The notes under the pieces were generated by a model. The model did not search any database. It was given only the letters and a program-made list of their open reading frames with translations, and was not told the origin of the DNA. This document shows positions 41,331 through 49,691 of a stretch of DNA of 64,000 bases, in pieces. Position numbers and translations under genes: made by a program. The stretch comes from CAWCDJ01 sp963794265 (GTDB taxonomy: Bacteria > Acidobacteriota > Terriglobia > Bryobacterales > Bryobacteraceae). Location: assembly GCA_963794265.1 (NCBI GenBank), contig CAWCDJ010000002.1, forward strand, positions 62,001-126,000, read 5' to 3'. Each line of letters begins with the position of its first letter. Positions within the stretch are counted from its first letter, which is position 1.

Positions 41331-44300
41331 TTGTCTCCCGCGCGCTCGATCTGATTGCCGGGCTGCTGGCCAACCGCCAGGGCCTTCGCGGCATCCTCTA
41401 CTGGGCCGTGGGCACCGGCGACCCGGCCTGGGACGCCGCCCCTCCGGCAATCGATCCAGCCACCACGGAGCTCCAGGCCGAGATCTACCGCAAACGCCTG
41501 GACCCCTCTCAAATGACCTACGATTCGTCCTCCCGCACCATCGCCGTTTCGGTAGTCTTCGGACCGAACGAAGCCATCGGGACGCTGCGCGAATTCGGCC
41601 TGTTCGGCGGCGATTCCTCACCTCGAACCGGGTCGGGCTTCCTCATCAATTACACGATCCATGCGGCGCTCCAGCATGCCGCCGGAACCAGCCTGGGCCG
41701 CCAGGTTCACTTCGCGCTCGATTCGGACAGGCTGCTCAACTCGGCCGTCGACCTGATCGCCGGCCTGCTCATCGGGCAGCCCGGGCTGGCCGGCGTTCAG
41801 TATTGGGCGCTCGGGGCCGGCGACGCCTCATGGGATTCCGCCCTGCCCGCCCGTGACCCCAAGACATCCAGGCTCGCCAAGGAGGTTTTTCGCAGGCCAT
41901 TCGATTCCGATTTCGACCTCCAGTACCTCCGCGGCCCTCATGTCCTCGATGCCCGCACGCGATTCCCGTACGATCAGGCCGCCACCGCTCTCCGCGAGGT
42001 CGGTCTGTTCGGCGGCAACGCCACCGGCGATGCGGATAGCGGCATCCTGCTCAGCTACCAGGCTCACGCCCCGGTCGACAAGACCACGCCGCAAACCCTG
42101 GAACAGGAACTGCGCATTACGCTTGGAACCGACGTCAACGCCACCGTGCCCAACGTAGTCGGAATGACCCCGGATGCCGCCACCGCCGCCATCCAGGCGG
42201 TGAACCTGTTGCGCGGCCAGGTCACGCTGCAGGAAAACGATGCGCAGGCGGGAAAGGTGATGAGCCAGGCCCCCCCTGCCGGCGCTGCCGTACCGGAGGG
42301 GTCGCTCGTCGATCTCGTGGCCGGGATCCATACCCGCATCGTAGTTCCTAACCTGACCGGCCTCACTCTGGCCGCGGCCGACGCCGTCCTGGCGAATGTG
42401 GGCCTGGTGCGTGCCGCCGGAACGCCTCCAGCCGAAGAGAGCCTCTTCCCTGCCGGCACCATCCTGCGCCAGACGCCCGCGCCGGGAGCCCGCGCCGATA
42501 CCGGCAGCGCCGTCCGGGTCGTGCTGGCCACTGCCGTCACGACCCTCGTTCCAGATCTCGTCGGCCACACCGCGGGCGAAGCGCCCATCCTGCTGGCGGC
42601 CGCGCAGCTCCAGCCCGCCGCCGCCGGACCCGGCATTCAGTCGAGTCCGGAGCCCGACGGCACCATACTCAGCCAGGACCCCGCCGCCGGCGCATCCGAG
42701 CCGATCCAGTCAGAGGTCTCCTTCACCGTCGCCGGGCCGCCCGCGATCGCGGTTCCCGACCTGGCGAGAATGCTGCCCGACGCCGCCGCGGCCGCCTTGC
42801 GCCAGGCGGCGGCCGCGCTGTTGACCAAGTTGGGCCGCCCGTCCGAACCTCCGGGCCTTGCCCTGGGCGGCCAGACAAGCGCCGAGAATGCCGCGGCGCC
42901 CGGCACCATCATCAGCCAGACTCCCGCCGCCAATGCCCAGGCATGGCTCTACAGCGCCGTCCAGATTGTGGTGGCCGCGCCGCTCTCGGCGCAGGCTCCA
43001 AACCTGATCGGCCTGACGCAGGCCGCCGCGACTGCTGCGCTGACGGCCGCCGGCCTGACGCTCGGCGCCGTCGTCGTCCGCGAGGACGTTGCGGCCGCCG
43101 GCACAGTAATCGTGCAGGACCCCGCCGCCGGTGTGCAACTGGCCAAGGGAAGCGCCGTCGCCATCACCCTGGCACAACCCATCCTGGTGGCGGTGCCGGA
43201 TACGGTGGGCCACCTTCAGAGTTACGCGCAGGAAGTCGTCACTGCCCGCGGCCTGGTCCTCGGCGCACCTGCGGAGGTGCCCAGCGCGCAGCCCGATGGC
43301 ACCGTGCTCAGCCAGACCCCCGCGGCCAACTCCCAGGTCGCCATCGGCAGCACCGTCAACATCAGCATTGCCACTAAGGTCGTGGTTCCGTCCGTGATCG
43401 GCAAGACCGTGGCCGACGCAACCACCACGCTGACCGCGGCCCGGCTGGTCCTGACGGCCGGGGCGCAAACCATCAGCGCCCAGCCGGAAGGCACGGTGGT
43501 GACGCAGGACCCGGCCGCCGGGGCGCGCGTCGCACCCGGCGCAGCCGTCACCGTCACCACCGCCCGCGGCGTCGACATCCCCTCGATCGTCGGCCAGACC
43601 CTGGTGCAGGCCACCACGCTCCTCAAGGGGCTCGGGCTGCTGATTTCCGTCTCCGCCCAGACCGTCAGCGCGCAACCGGAAGGCACCGTGCTGACGCAGA
43701 ATCCCGCCGCCGGCGGACGCCTGCCGCTGGGCGGAGCAGTGCAGGTGACCACGGCCACCGGAGTCGTCGTTCCGTCGCTGATCGGGCAGACTTCGGATCA
43801 GGCCACCGCCGCGCTGAAAGCCCTGGGACTGGTTCTCACTGTCACCGGCCAGACCGTCAGCGCTCAGCCGGAAGGCACCGTGCTGACGCAGAATCCCGCC
43901 GCCGGCGGACGCCTGCCGCTGGGCGGAGCAGTGCAGGTGACCACGGCCACCGGAGTCGTCGTTCCGTCGCTGATCGGGCAGACTTCGGATCAGGCCACCG
44001 CCGCGCTGAAAGCCCTGGGACTGGTTCTCACTGTCACCGGCCAGACCGTCAGCGCGCAACCGGAAGGCACGGTGCTGACGCAGAATCCCGCCGCCGGCCA
44101 GAAACTGCCGCTGGGCGGGGCCGTGCAGGTCACCACGGCTACGGGGGTGCTGGTTCCGTCGCTGATCGGCCAGACTTCCGATCAGGCCACCGCCGCCTTG
44201 AAAGCCCTGGGACTGGTTCTCTCCGTCACCGGCCAGACCGTCAGCGCGCAACCGGAAGGCACCGTGCTGACGCAGAATCCCGCCGCCGGCCAGAAACTGC

Positions 44301-45133
44301 CGCTGGGCGGGGCCGTGCAGGTCACCACGGCTACGGGGGTGCTGGTCCCCAACGTGGTTGGGCAGGCCCAGGCCGCGGCCACCAAGGCGGTCACCACCCT
44401 TGGGCTGAAACTGGCAGTCACCAGAACCACGCCCAGTACCCAGCCCGCCGGCACCGTCCTCACACAGAATCCCGCCGCCGGGCAGAAACTGCCGCTGGGC
44501 GGAACGGTGCAGGTAACCGTGGCGGGCCTGGTGACCGTGCCTTCGGTCATCGGCATGAACACCACCCAGGCAACCGCGGTGCTCACTCCTCTGAACCTGA
44601 AACTCGTGCAGGCCGGCTCCGCGGCGAACCCCGCGCCGGCCGGCACGATCTTTGCGCAATCGCCGGCGGCGAATGCGCAGGCGGCGCCCGGGTCGTCCGT
44701 GTCGGTGCAAATCTCCCTGGGACCGCCGCTGGTAGTCCCGAACATCGTCGGCGTCCAGATCGCGCAGGCGCAGAGCACGCTTCAGCAGTTGGGTCTGCAG
44801 ATGACCATCTCCAGCCGCGGCCCCAGCAACCTGCCCTCGGGCGCCGTGGTTAGTCAGGACCCGGCCGCGGGAGCTAGCGCATCTCCAGGCTCCACGGTAA
44901 GCGTGGTCGCTTCGACCGGGCCCCCGCCGGTGGCCGTGCCGCAACTTGTGGGGCAGAATGTGGCGGCCGCAACCGCTTTGCTGGCGGCGGCGGGCCTGTC
45001 GATCGCGGTGACCACCGTCGCGGGCGCGGGATCTCCGGGCGCGGTCCTGTCGCAGAACCCTGTGGCCGGCACTCAGGTCGCGCGCGGAAGCACCGTCCAG
45101 GTGACAGTTTCGCTCGGCATCACCATCGGCTGA
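41327..45133 (+). CDS. Giant PASTA-repeat protein of the injection system (candidate receptor-binding fibre)
   Basis: The protein has 1268 residues from GTG 41327. The N-terminal 280 residues are two copies of a domain of about 135 residues (LDLIAGLLANRQGLRGILYWAVGTGDPAWD and VDLIAGLLIGQPGLAGVQYWALGAGDASWD; each with LREFGLFGG/LREVGLFGG). From about residue 280 to the end I count 15 PASTA repeats of 64-80 residues, each with a (V/I)PxxxG start, a central GTVLxQxPAAG and a V(Q/T)VT end. PASTA modules bind peptidoglycan stems or muropeptides in Ser/Thr kinases and PBPs. There is no signal peptide, kinase or PBP domain. As last gene of the cluster and coupled to the DUF6519-like gene, it is best read as a cell-wall-binding or spacer fibre. 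Confidence 0.85.
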   Translation: MIVSRALDLIAGLLANRQGLRGILYWAVGTGDPAWDAAPPAIDPATTELQAEIYRKRLDPSQMTYDSSSRTIAVSVVFGPNEAIGTLREFGLFGGDSSPRTGSGFLINYTIHAALQHAAGTSLGRQVHFALDSDRLLNSAVDLIAGLLIGQPGLAGVQYWALGAGDASWDSALPARDPKTSRLAKEVFRRPFDSDFDLQYLRGPHVLDARTRFPYDQAATALREVGLFGGNATGDADSGILLSYQAHAPVDKTTPQTLEQELRITLGTDVNATVPNVVGMTPDAATAAIQAVNLLRGQVTLQENDAQAGKVMSQAPPAGAAVPEGSLVDLVAGIHTRIVVPNLTGLTLAAADAVLANVGLVRAAGTPPAEESLFPAGTILRQTPAPGARADTGSAVRVVLATAVTTLVPDLVGHTAGEAPILLAAAQLQPAAAGPGIQSSPEPDGTILSQDPAAGASEPIQSEVSFTVAGPPAIAVPDLARMLPDAAAAALRQAAAALLTKLGRPSEPPGLALGGQTSAENAAAPGTIISQTPAANAQAWLYSAVQIVVAAPLSAQAPNLIGLTQAAATAALTAAGLTLGAVVVREDVAAAGTVIVQDPAAGVQLAKGSAVAITLAQPILVAVPDTVGHLQSYAQEVVTARGLVLGAPAEVPSAQPDGTVLSQTPAANSQVAIGSTVNISIATKVVVPSVIGKTVADATTTLTAARLVLTAGAQTISAQPEGTVVTQDPAAGARVAPGAAVTVTTARGVDIPSIVGQTLVQATTLLKGLGLLISVSAQTVSAQPEGTVLTQNPAAGGRLPLGGAVQVTTATGVVVPSLIGQTSDQATAALKALGLVLTVTGQTVSAQPEGTVLTQNPAAGGRLPLGGAVQVTTATGVVVPSLIGQTSDQATAALKALGLVLTVTGQTVSAQPEGTVLTQNPAAGQKLPLGGAVQVTTATGVLVPSLIGQTSDQATAALKALGLVLSVTGQTVSAQPEGTVLTQNPAAGQKLPLGGAVQVTTATGVLVPNVVGQAQAAATKAVTTLGLKLAVTRTTPSTQPAGTVLTQNPAAGQKLPLGGTVQVTVAGLVTVPSVIGMNTTQATAVLTPLNLKLVQAGSAANPAPAGTIFAQSPAANAQAAPGSSVSVQISLGPPLVVPNIVGVQIAQAQSTLQQLGLQMTISSRGPSNLPSGAVVSQDPAAGASASPGSTVSVVASTGPPPVAVPQLVGQNVAAATALLAAAGLSIAVTTVAGAGSPGAVLSQNPVAGTQVARGSTVQVTVSLGITIG
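43379..44530 (+). repeat. Tandem 192-bp PASTA-coding repeats, six in register
   Basis: Unit starts lie at 43379, 43571, 43763, 43955, 44147 and 44339, each exactly 192 bp (64 codons) apart. The four units from 43571 to 44338 are the most alike, and the first about 125 bp of units 43763 and 43955 are identical. This is recent expansion and a likely site of copy-number change. Confidence 0.9.
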
Positions 45134-45334
45134 TGCAGGCGGCGCCTCTCCGTCCTTTTTGCGAGTTGTTAAGTGAAAGCCATCGCCAGCCACGCCGAAG
45201 GGCGGGGGACCAGAGGCGCGACAGCATCGTGCTGGAGGGATTGAAGACCTGATCATTTCCGATGATTGTAAATTGAAGAGCAATTGACAAAGATGAATGG
45301 CGACTTCCGGCGTCGGGCGCTACAATCGGGCGGC

Positions 45335-47194
45335 ATGAACCGCCTCGAAATTTTTATGCTGGTTATCTTAGGCACCGGTTGGGCGACCGGCGCCCCCAAG
45401 GTCACGAAGGTCGAACCTCCGAACTGGTGGACCCCGCATACGCTGAACCACATTCAGGTGCTGCTGACTGGGACCGATTTGACGGGTGCGGCAGTCACGA
45501 CCGCGTCTAAAGGTTTCCGGATCGAGGTCCGCAAGATCTCGGAAAACGGCCATTACGCATTCATCTATTTGGACATCGGCAAAAGCGCACGCCCTGCCAG
45601 CCACACGTTTACGGTGAAAACGCCGTCGGGAAGCACCAACTTCACGTTTCGCCTGGATCGCCCATTGAATGCCAAAGGACGATTTCAGGGATTCACTCCG
45701 GATGATGTGATTTATCTGCTCATGCCGGACCGGTTCGCCAATGGGGATTTCACGAACGATAACCTGCCCGAATACGGGCGCCTCGCCGACCGAAAAAACG
45801 CCGGCAGCTATCATGGCGGCGATCTAAAGGGCATTCAGAACCACCTCGGTTACCTGAAGGATCTCGGGGTCACGGCGATCTGGGTCACTCCGATCACCAA
45901 AAACTCCGCGGGCGGGCGGAATCCCGGAGGCGCCTACCACGGATATTCGGCTTCCGATTTTTACGATGTGGAACCGCATTACGGAACGCTGCAGGAGTTC
46001 AAAGAACTGGTGGACGATACGCATGCGGCGGGTATGAAATTCGTGCTCGACCAAGTCGCGAACCACAGCGGAAACCGGATTCCCTGGGTCGGGGACTGGC
46101 CGGACAAGACCTGGGTTCACTATGAGGACCAGAGCCCGAGACCGCGCATCCGTTTCGATATTGCTGCGCTGGCGGATCCGTATTCGCGGCCGTCGCGCCG
46201 CGATCCGCCGCTGAAAGGCTGGTTCACCCCCGCCATGCCGGATTTGAATCAGGACGATCCGCTTGTGGCGGACTACCTGATTCAGAACGGCCTCTGGTGG
46301 ATCGGTGTCTCCGGCGTGGATGCTTTCCGAATGGACACGTTCCCATACGTCGACCGGTCCTTCTGGGAAAAGTACCAGACGGCGATCCTGAAGCAGTATC
46401 CGAAATTCGTCGTGACTGGCGAGATCACGGCGCCGAACCCCGTGGCGCTTTCGTTCTTCGAAGGCGGCACCACTCGCCAGGGCATCGATACAAGGCTCAA
46501 CTCTATTCTGGACTTTCCGCTGGAAGGCGCGGTGCGGCAAGTATTCGCCGAGGGGCAGCCGATGAACAGGCTGGTGGACGTTCTGGCCCAGGATTCGCTC
46601 TACCAACATCCCGAAATGCTGGTGGTTTTTCCCGGGAATCACGATCAGCCCCGGTTCCTTACGGCCGCGAAAGGGGACGTCGCCAAACTGATGATGGCCG
46701 AAGCCTTCGTGCTGACGACCCGGCGAGTCCCACACCTGTATTATGGTGACGAAGTCGCGATGCAGGGCGGACGCGATCCGGACAACCGCCGCGATTTTCC
46801 CGGAGGCTGGCCGGACGATCCCTTCAATTCCTTCAATGCCGAAGGCCGCACCGGAGATGCCGCCAGGGTGTTCGATTTTACGCGCACCCTCCTGCATTTG
46901 CGCGGCGAGCATCCGGCTTTGAGAGACGGCGCGCTCACGCAACTCCTCGTGGATTCCGACCGTTACGCCTACCTTCGGTCCTCGGCCGAAGAGGGTGTGC
47001 TGGTGATTCTGAACCGCGCAGGGAGCGGGAAGCCGATCGAACTGCAGGTGGACGATCTTCCACTGCGCGACGGACTCCGGTTGACGTCGCTGCTGTCCCC
47101 GGGAGGCGAGACGGTGGTGACCGGCGGAAAGGTTCTTATCGAAAATCCCGCCGAAGTGCAGATCTATTCATTTCGTTCCCGGACGATCAAATAG
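45335..47194 (+). CDS. GH13 alpha-amylase family enzyme (neopullulanase/cyclomaltodextrinase-like)
   Basis: The protein has 619 residues from ATG 45335, giving a signal peptide (MNRLEIFMLVILGTGWATGAP). An N-terminal Ig-like cyclomaltodextrinase domain (about 20-108: KVEPPNWWTPHTLNHIQVLLTGTDL) is followed by the barrel: GFTPDDVIYLLMPDRFANGD, LDQVANH, nucleophile D334 (GVDAFRMDTFP), acid/base E363 (VVTGEI) and D437 (FPGNHDQPR). The C-terminal beta-domain ends in AEVQIYSFRSRTIK. SusA-type neopullulanases have this arrangement and degrade starch or maltooligosaccharides in the periplasm. Its 3' end overlaps the convergent FG-GAP gene by 31 bp. A CAATTGACA at about 45281 and TACAAT at 45321 are too far apart to be one promoter. 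Confidence 0.92.
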   Translation: MNRLEIFMLVILGTGWATGAPKVTKVEPPNWWTPHTLNHIQVLLTGTDLTGAAVTTASKGFRIEVRKISENGHYAFIYLDIGKSARPASHTFTVKTPSGSTNFTFRLDRPLNAKGRFQGFTPDDVIYLLMPDRFANGDFTNDNLPEYGRLADRKNAGSYHGGDLKGIQNHLGYLKDLGVTAIWVTPITKNSAGGRNPGGAYHGYSASDFYDVEPHYGTLQEFKELVDDTHAAGMKFVLDQVANHSGNRIPWVGDWPDKTWVHYEDQSPRPRIRFDIAALADPYSRPSRRDPPLKGWFTPAMPDLNQDDPLVADYLIQNGLWWIGVSGVDAFRMDTFPYVDRSFWEKYQTAILKQYPKFVVTGEITAPNPVALSFFEGGTTRQGIDTRLNSILDFPLEGAVRQVFAEGQPMNRLVDVLAQDSLYQHPEMLVVFPGNHDQPRFLTAAKGDVAKLMMAEAFVLTTRRVPHLYYGDEVAMQGGRDPDNRRDFPGGWPDDPFNSFNAEGRTGDAARVFDFTRTLLHLRGEHPALRDGALTQLLVDSDRYAYLRSSAEEGVLVILNRAGSGKPIELQVDDLPLRDGLRLTSLLSPGGETVVTGGKVLIENPAEVQIYSFRSRTIK

Positions 47195-48804
47195 GAATCG
47201 GCAGCGATATTTGAAAGTGTTTGTCTCGTCCCGGAGGGCCACTCGATGGTGATACTGTCCGCGCGAGCGTTGCGGCCAAGTCCGAAATGGACTGCCGGAT
47301 CGCTTGAACACGCATACCCGGTCGAAGTAGTCACGTGGTTGACCTGCGTGATGCCGCCGGCCCTGACAGTTACGCGCGCGCCGATCGCTTCCCGGTTACT
47401 CCGTCCCCCGATCAGCCGCAGGGCGATCCAGTGATTGCCCGCGCCCATGGCGTTTCGGAGCAGCACGGGAGGCTCGTTCAGCCGGGTAACCACAGCATCC
47501 ACTCGCCCGTCCCGATCGAAATCTCCGAACGCCACTCCGCGGTGTTGGGCCGCCGTCCCGATCGACAGGGCACGAAACGCGCCGTGCCGGTCATTCAGCA
47601 TCAGCAGATTTGACTGCCGCGACGCACCGCTTGAAAACATTTCGGTGTTGTTCTGAACGTCCCCCGCGGCCACGAACACGTCTTTCCAGCCGTCATTGTC
47701 AAAATCGAAGATCCCCATGCTCCAGCCGCTCAGCGGCGTGCTGATGATGCCGGCGCGGCTCGGATAAGTCACATCTTTGAAGAGTCCACGACCTAGATTG
47801 CGGAACACAGGGAAGGTCTGATTGCTCAGGGCTGTGACGACGAGGTCTTCCCAGCCGTCGTTGTCCAGGTCCCGAAAATCCGCGCCCATCGACGAGAGAG
47901 CCTTGCCGTCATCGTTGAGACCCACTCCCGCCTCTAGTCCGACCTCACGAAAACGGCCGTCGTGCTCGTTATGAAAGAGGAAATTCGGGACCGTGTCGTT
48001 GGCGACAAAGATGTCCATCCAGCCGTCGTGGTCGTAATCCGCAATCGCGACACCCATTCCCTTGCCCGCCAAAGCCGCGATCCCGGAGGCGGCGGAGACA
48101 TCGGAAAACGTGCCGTCGCCATTATTGTGGTAGAGGCGGTCCGGCAGTGACTCATAAAATCGTGGATGGCAGTAAGTGCGAATACCGCGTGCGGCATCGC
48201 CGCAGAACAACTCCGTCGCCGGATCCCACTTGACATAATTGACGACGAAAAGGTCCAGGCGTCCGTCGTTGTCGTAATCGACCCAGGCTGCCGCCACCGC
48301 CCACTCGCCGCTTTCGAGTCCGGCCTTGCGGGTTACATCTTCGAAACTGCCGTCGCCGCGATTGCGGTAGAGGGTGTTGCCTCGTACCCCGGTGACGAAC
48401 AGATCGGCGTATCCGTCGTTATCGTAGTCGCCTGCTGCCACGCCGATGTTGTACCCGCTGCCGCCCACCCCGGCCTGGTCGGTGACGTCCTCGAAGGTCC
48501 AATCGTGCTTATTCCGATAGAGCCGGTTGCGGTACTGCGGGTCATCCTTTTTGAGTGAGGGCTGTTGAGCGCCGTTCGTGAAATAGATATCGGGATAGCC
48601 GTCGTTGTCGTAATCGAACACGGCGACGCCGCCGGCCATGGTTTCGATTTGATGCCGCTCGGAGGAAACGGCATTGTGCAGCACGAACTGAATGCCGGAA
48701 TGTGCCGTCCGATCTTCGAACGTGACAGTGGGCGGCGACACAGCCGATAGCGCAAGCACCAGGGCTGAGGCCACCAAGACCTTGCCCGCGAGCATAACCG
48801 TCAT
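47164..48804 (-). CDS. FG-GAP/VCBS-repeat protein with ASPIC/UnbV C-terminal domain (CRTAC1-like)
   Basis: The protein has 546 residues from ATG 48804, overlapping the TPR gene stop by 4 bp. After a signal peptide (MTVMLAGKVLVASALVLALSAVSP) come seven or so integrin-like repeats with the Ca-binding pattern D-x-D-N-D-G-x-x-D, for example FDYDNDGYPDIYFTNG, GDYDNDGYADLFVTG, ADYDHDGWMDIFVAND and GDFDRDGRVDAVVTR. The last about 75 residues are an ASPIC/UnbV domain (IGARVTVRAGG, HFGLGRNARADSITIEWPSG). Members are exported propeller proteins of unclear function, often paired with TPR proteins in this phylum, as here. Confidence 0.92.
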   Translation of the reverse strand: MTVMLAGKVLVASALVLALSAVSPPTVTFEDRTAHSGIQFVLHNAVSSERHQIETMAGGVAVFDYDNDGYPDIYFTNGAQQPSLKKDDPQYRNRLYRNKHDWTFEDVTDQAGVGGSGYNIGVAAGDYDNDGYADLFVTGVRGNTLYRNRGDGSFEDVTRKAGLESGEWAVAAAWVDYDNDGRLDLFVVNYVKWDPATELFCGDAARGIRTYCHPRFYESLPDRLYHNNGDGTFSDVSAASGIAALAGKGMGVAIADYDHDGWMDIFVANDTVPNFLFHNEHDGRFREVGLEAGVGLNDDGKALSSMGADFRDLDNDGWEDLVVTALSNQTFPVFRNLGRGLFKDVTYPSRAGIISTPLSGWSMGIFDFDNDGWKDVFVAAGDVQNNTEMFSSGASRQSNLLMLNDRHGAFRALSIGTAAQHRGVAFGDFDRDGRVDAVVTRLNEPPVLLRNAMGAGNHWIALRLIGGRSNREAIGARVTVRAGGITQVNHVTTSTGYACSSDPAVHFGLGRNARADSITIEWPSGTRQTLSNIAADSYLIVRERNE

Positions 48805-49691
48805 GGCGTATCCGGCGCCGCCCGGCATGCAGCCATGGCCTTCACTTCGATTCCAGCCGCGCCGTCTTTAGCCGCGGCGGCATAGATCCGCGCCAGCAGA
48901 TTATGGACGCGGCACTCGTTCGACGGCCGCGCCGGTACCAGGACGTTCGCGGCTTCCTCGAAACGATTTTCGTGATATAGGACGCGAGCCAGTTCGAAAC
49001 GGATATCGACCTGTGCCGGCGCGAGCGCGAAAGCCTGCCGCAGCAGGCGCAGACTCTCGTCAGGGCGGTTATGGCGAAAGAGAAACGCGCCGTACGCCAG
49101 GTAGGGCCTCCACGCCGCGCCGGCCAGTTCGACCGATTTCCGAAAAGACTCCTCCGCTGCGCCGAATTGCCCGAGGGCGTCTTGCGACAGGCCGAGATTC
49201 TCATAAACGCGGGACTGACGCGCGCCCGCCCGCAGCGCCTGTTCGAAAGCCGCGATTGCAGGTTCAAAGCGGTTCGCGTCATAGAAGGCGCGGCCGGCAA
49301 AGTACCACGCGTCCACGTCCCGCGGATCGAGCCGTTCCGCCTTCTCAAAGAAGGTCTGAGCACGGTCCCATTCTCCGCGCGCCGCGCATACCCGGCCGGC
49401 GAGCAACTGCGCCTTCGCGTAGCCGTTATCGAGAGCGATCGCGCGCTGCGCCTCCTCGAACGCGGCTTCAGGTTGATTCAGGTTCAGAAGCGCAGCGCCA
49501 AGGAAGGCACGGACGTCGGCGCGATCGGGGTATTGAGCGAGGTAGCGGCGGTACAGGTCGACCGCGTCGGAGGCGTGAAGCGCACGATAAGCGGTGTTGG
49601 CGTCCGCCAGAAGACGCTCCCCGGAGTCCTGTGCCGCCACCCTCGGGACGCACCAAAGCACGGCAAGCAGCGTCCCGATGGCCCGTATCAC
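48801..49691 (-). CDS. Exported TPR-repeat protein
   Basis: The protein has 296 residues with a signal peptide (MIRAIGTLLAVLWCVPRVAAQ). About seven TPR units follow, among them ALLNLNQPEAAFEEAQRAIALDNGYAKAQ, RGEWDRAQTFFEKAERLDPRDVDAWYF, NRFEPAIAAFEQALRAG and ALGQFGAAEESFRKSVELAG. It is flanked by 4-bp overlaps on both sides (with the GH28-like gene start side and the FG-GAP gene), so the three are translationally coupled. It likely acts as a periplasmic scaffold for the neighbouring surface proteins. Confidence 0.9.
   Translation of the reverse strand: MIRAIGTLLAVLWCVPRVAAQDSGERLLADANTAYRALHASDAVDLYRRYLAQYPDRADVRAFLGAALLNLNQPEAAFEEAQRAIALDNGYAKAQLLAGRVCAARGEWDRAQTFFEKAERLDPRDVDAWYFAGRAFYDANRFEPAIAAFEQALRAGARQSRVYENLGLSQDALGQFGAAEESFRKSVELAGAAWRPYLAYGAFLFRHNRPDESLRLLRQAFALAPAQVDIRFELARVLYHENRFEEAANVLVPARPSNECRVHNLLARIYAAAAKDGAAGIEVKAMAACRAAPDTP

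Noticed and set aside
38175..41621. Minus-strand open frame of 1148 codons
   Set aside because: It is antisense to baseplate J, tail protein I and the DUF6519-like gene, which have clear family motifs; long antisense frames are expected at this GC content.
22338..45133. Reading the tail cluster as an intact prophage
   Set aside because: No capsid, portal, terminase, integrase, repressor or lysis genes are present and the flanks are ordinary chromosomal genes.
42710..45283. Minus-strand open frame of 857 codons with repeats
   Set aside because: It is the complement of the PASTA repeats; its Gly/Arg/His-rich repeats merely mirror them.
45284..45326. TTGACA and TACAAT upstream of the GH13 gene as a sigma-70 promoter
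   Set aside because: They are 31 bp apart, far from the usual 16-18 bp.
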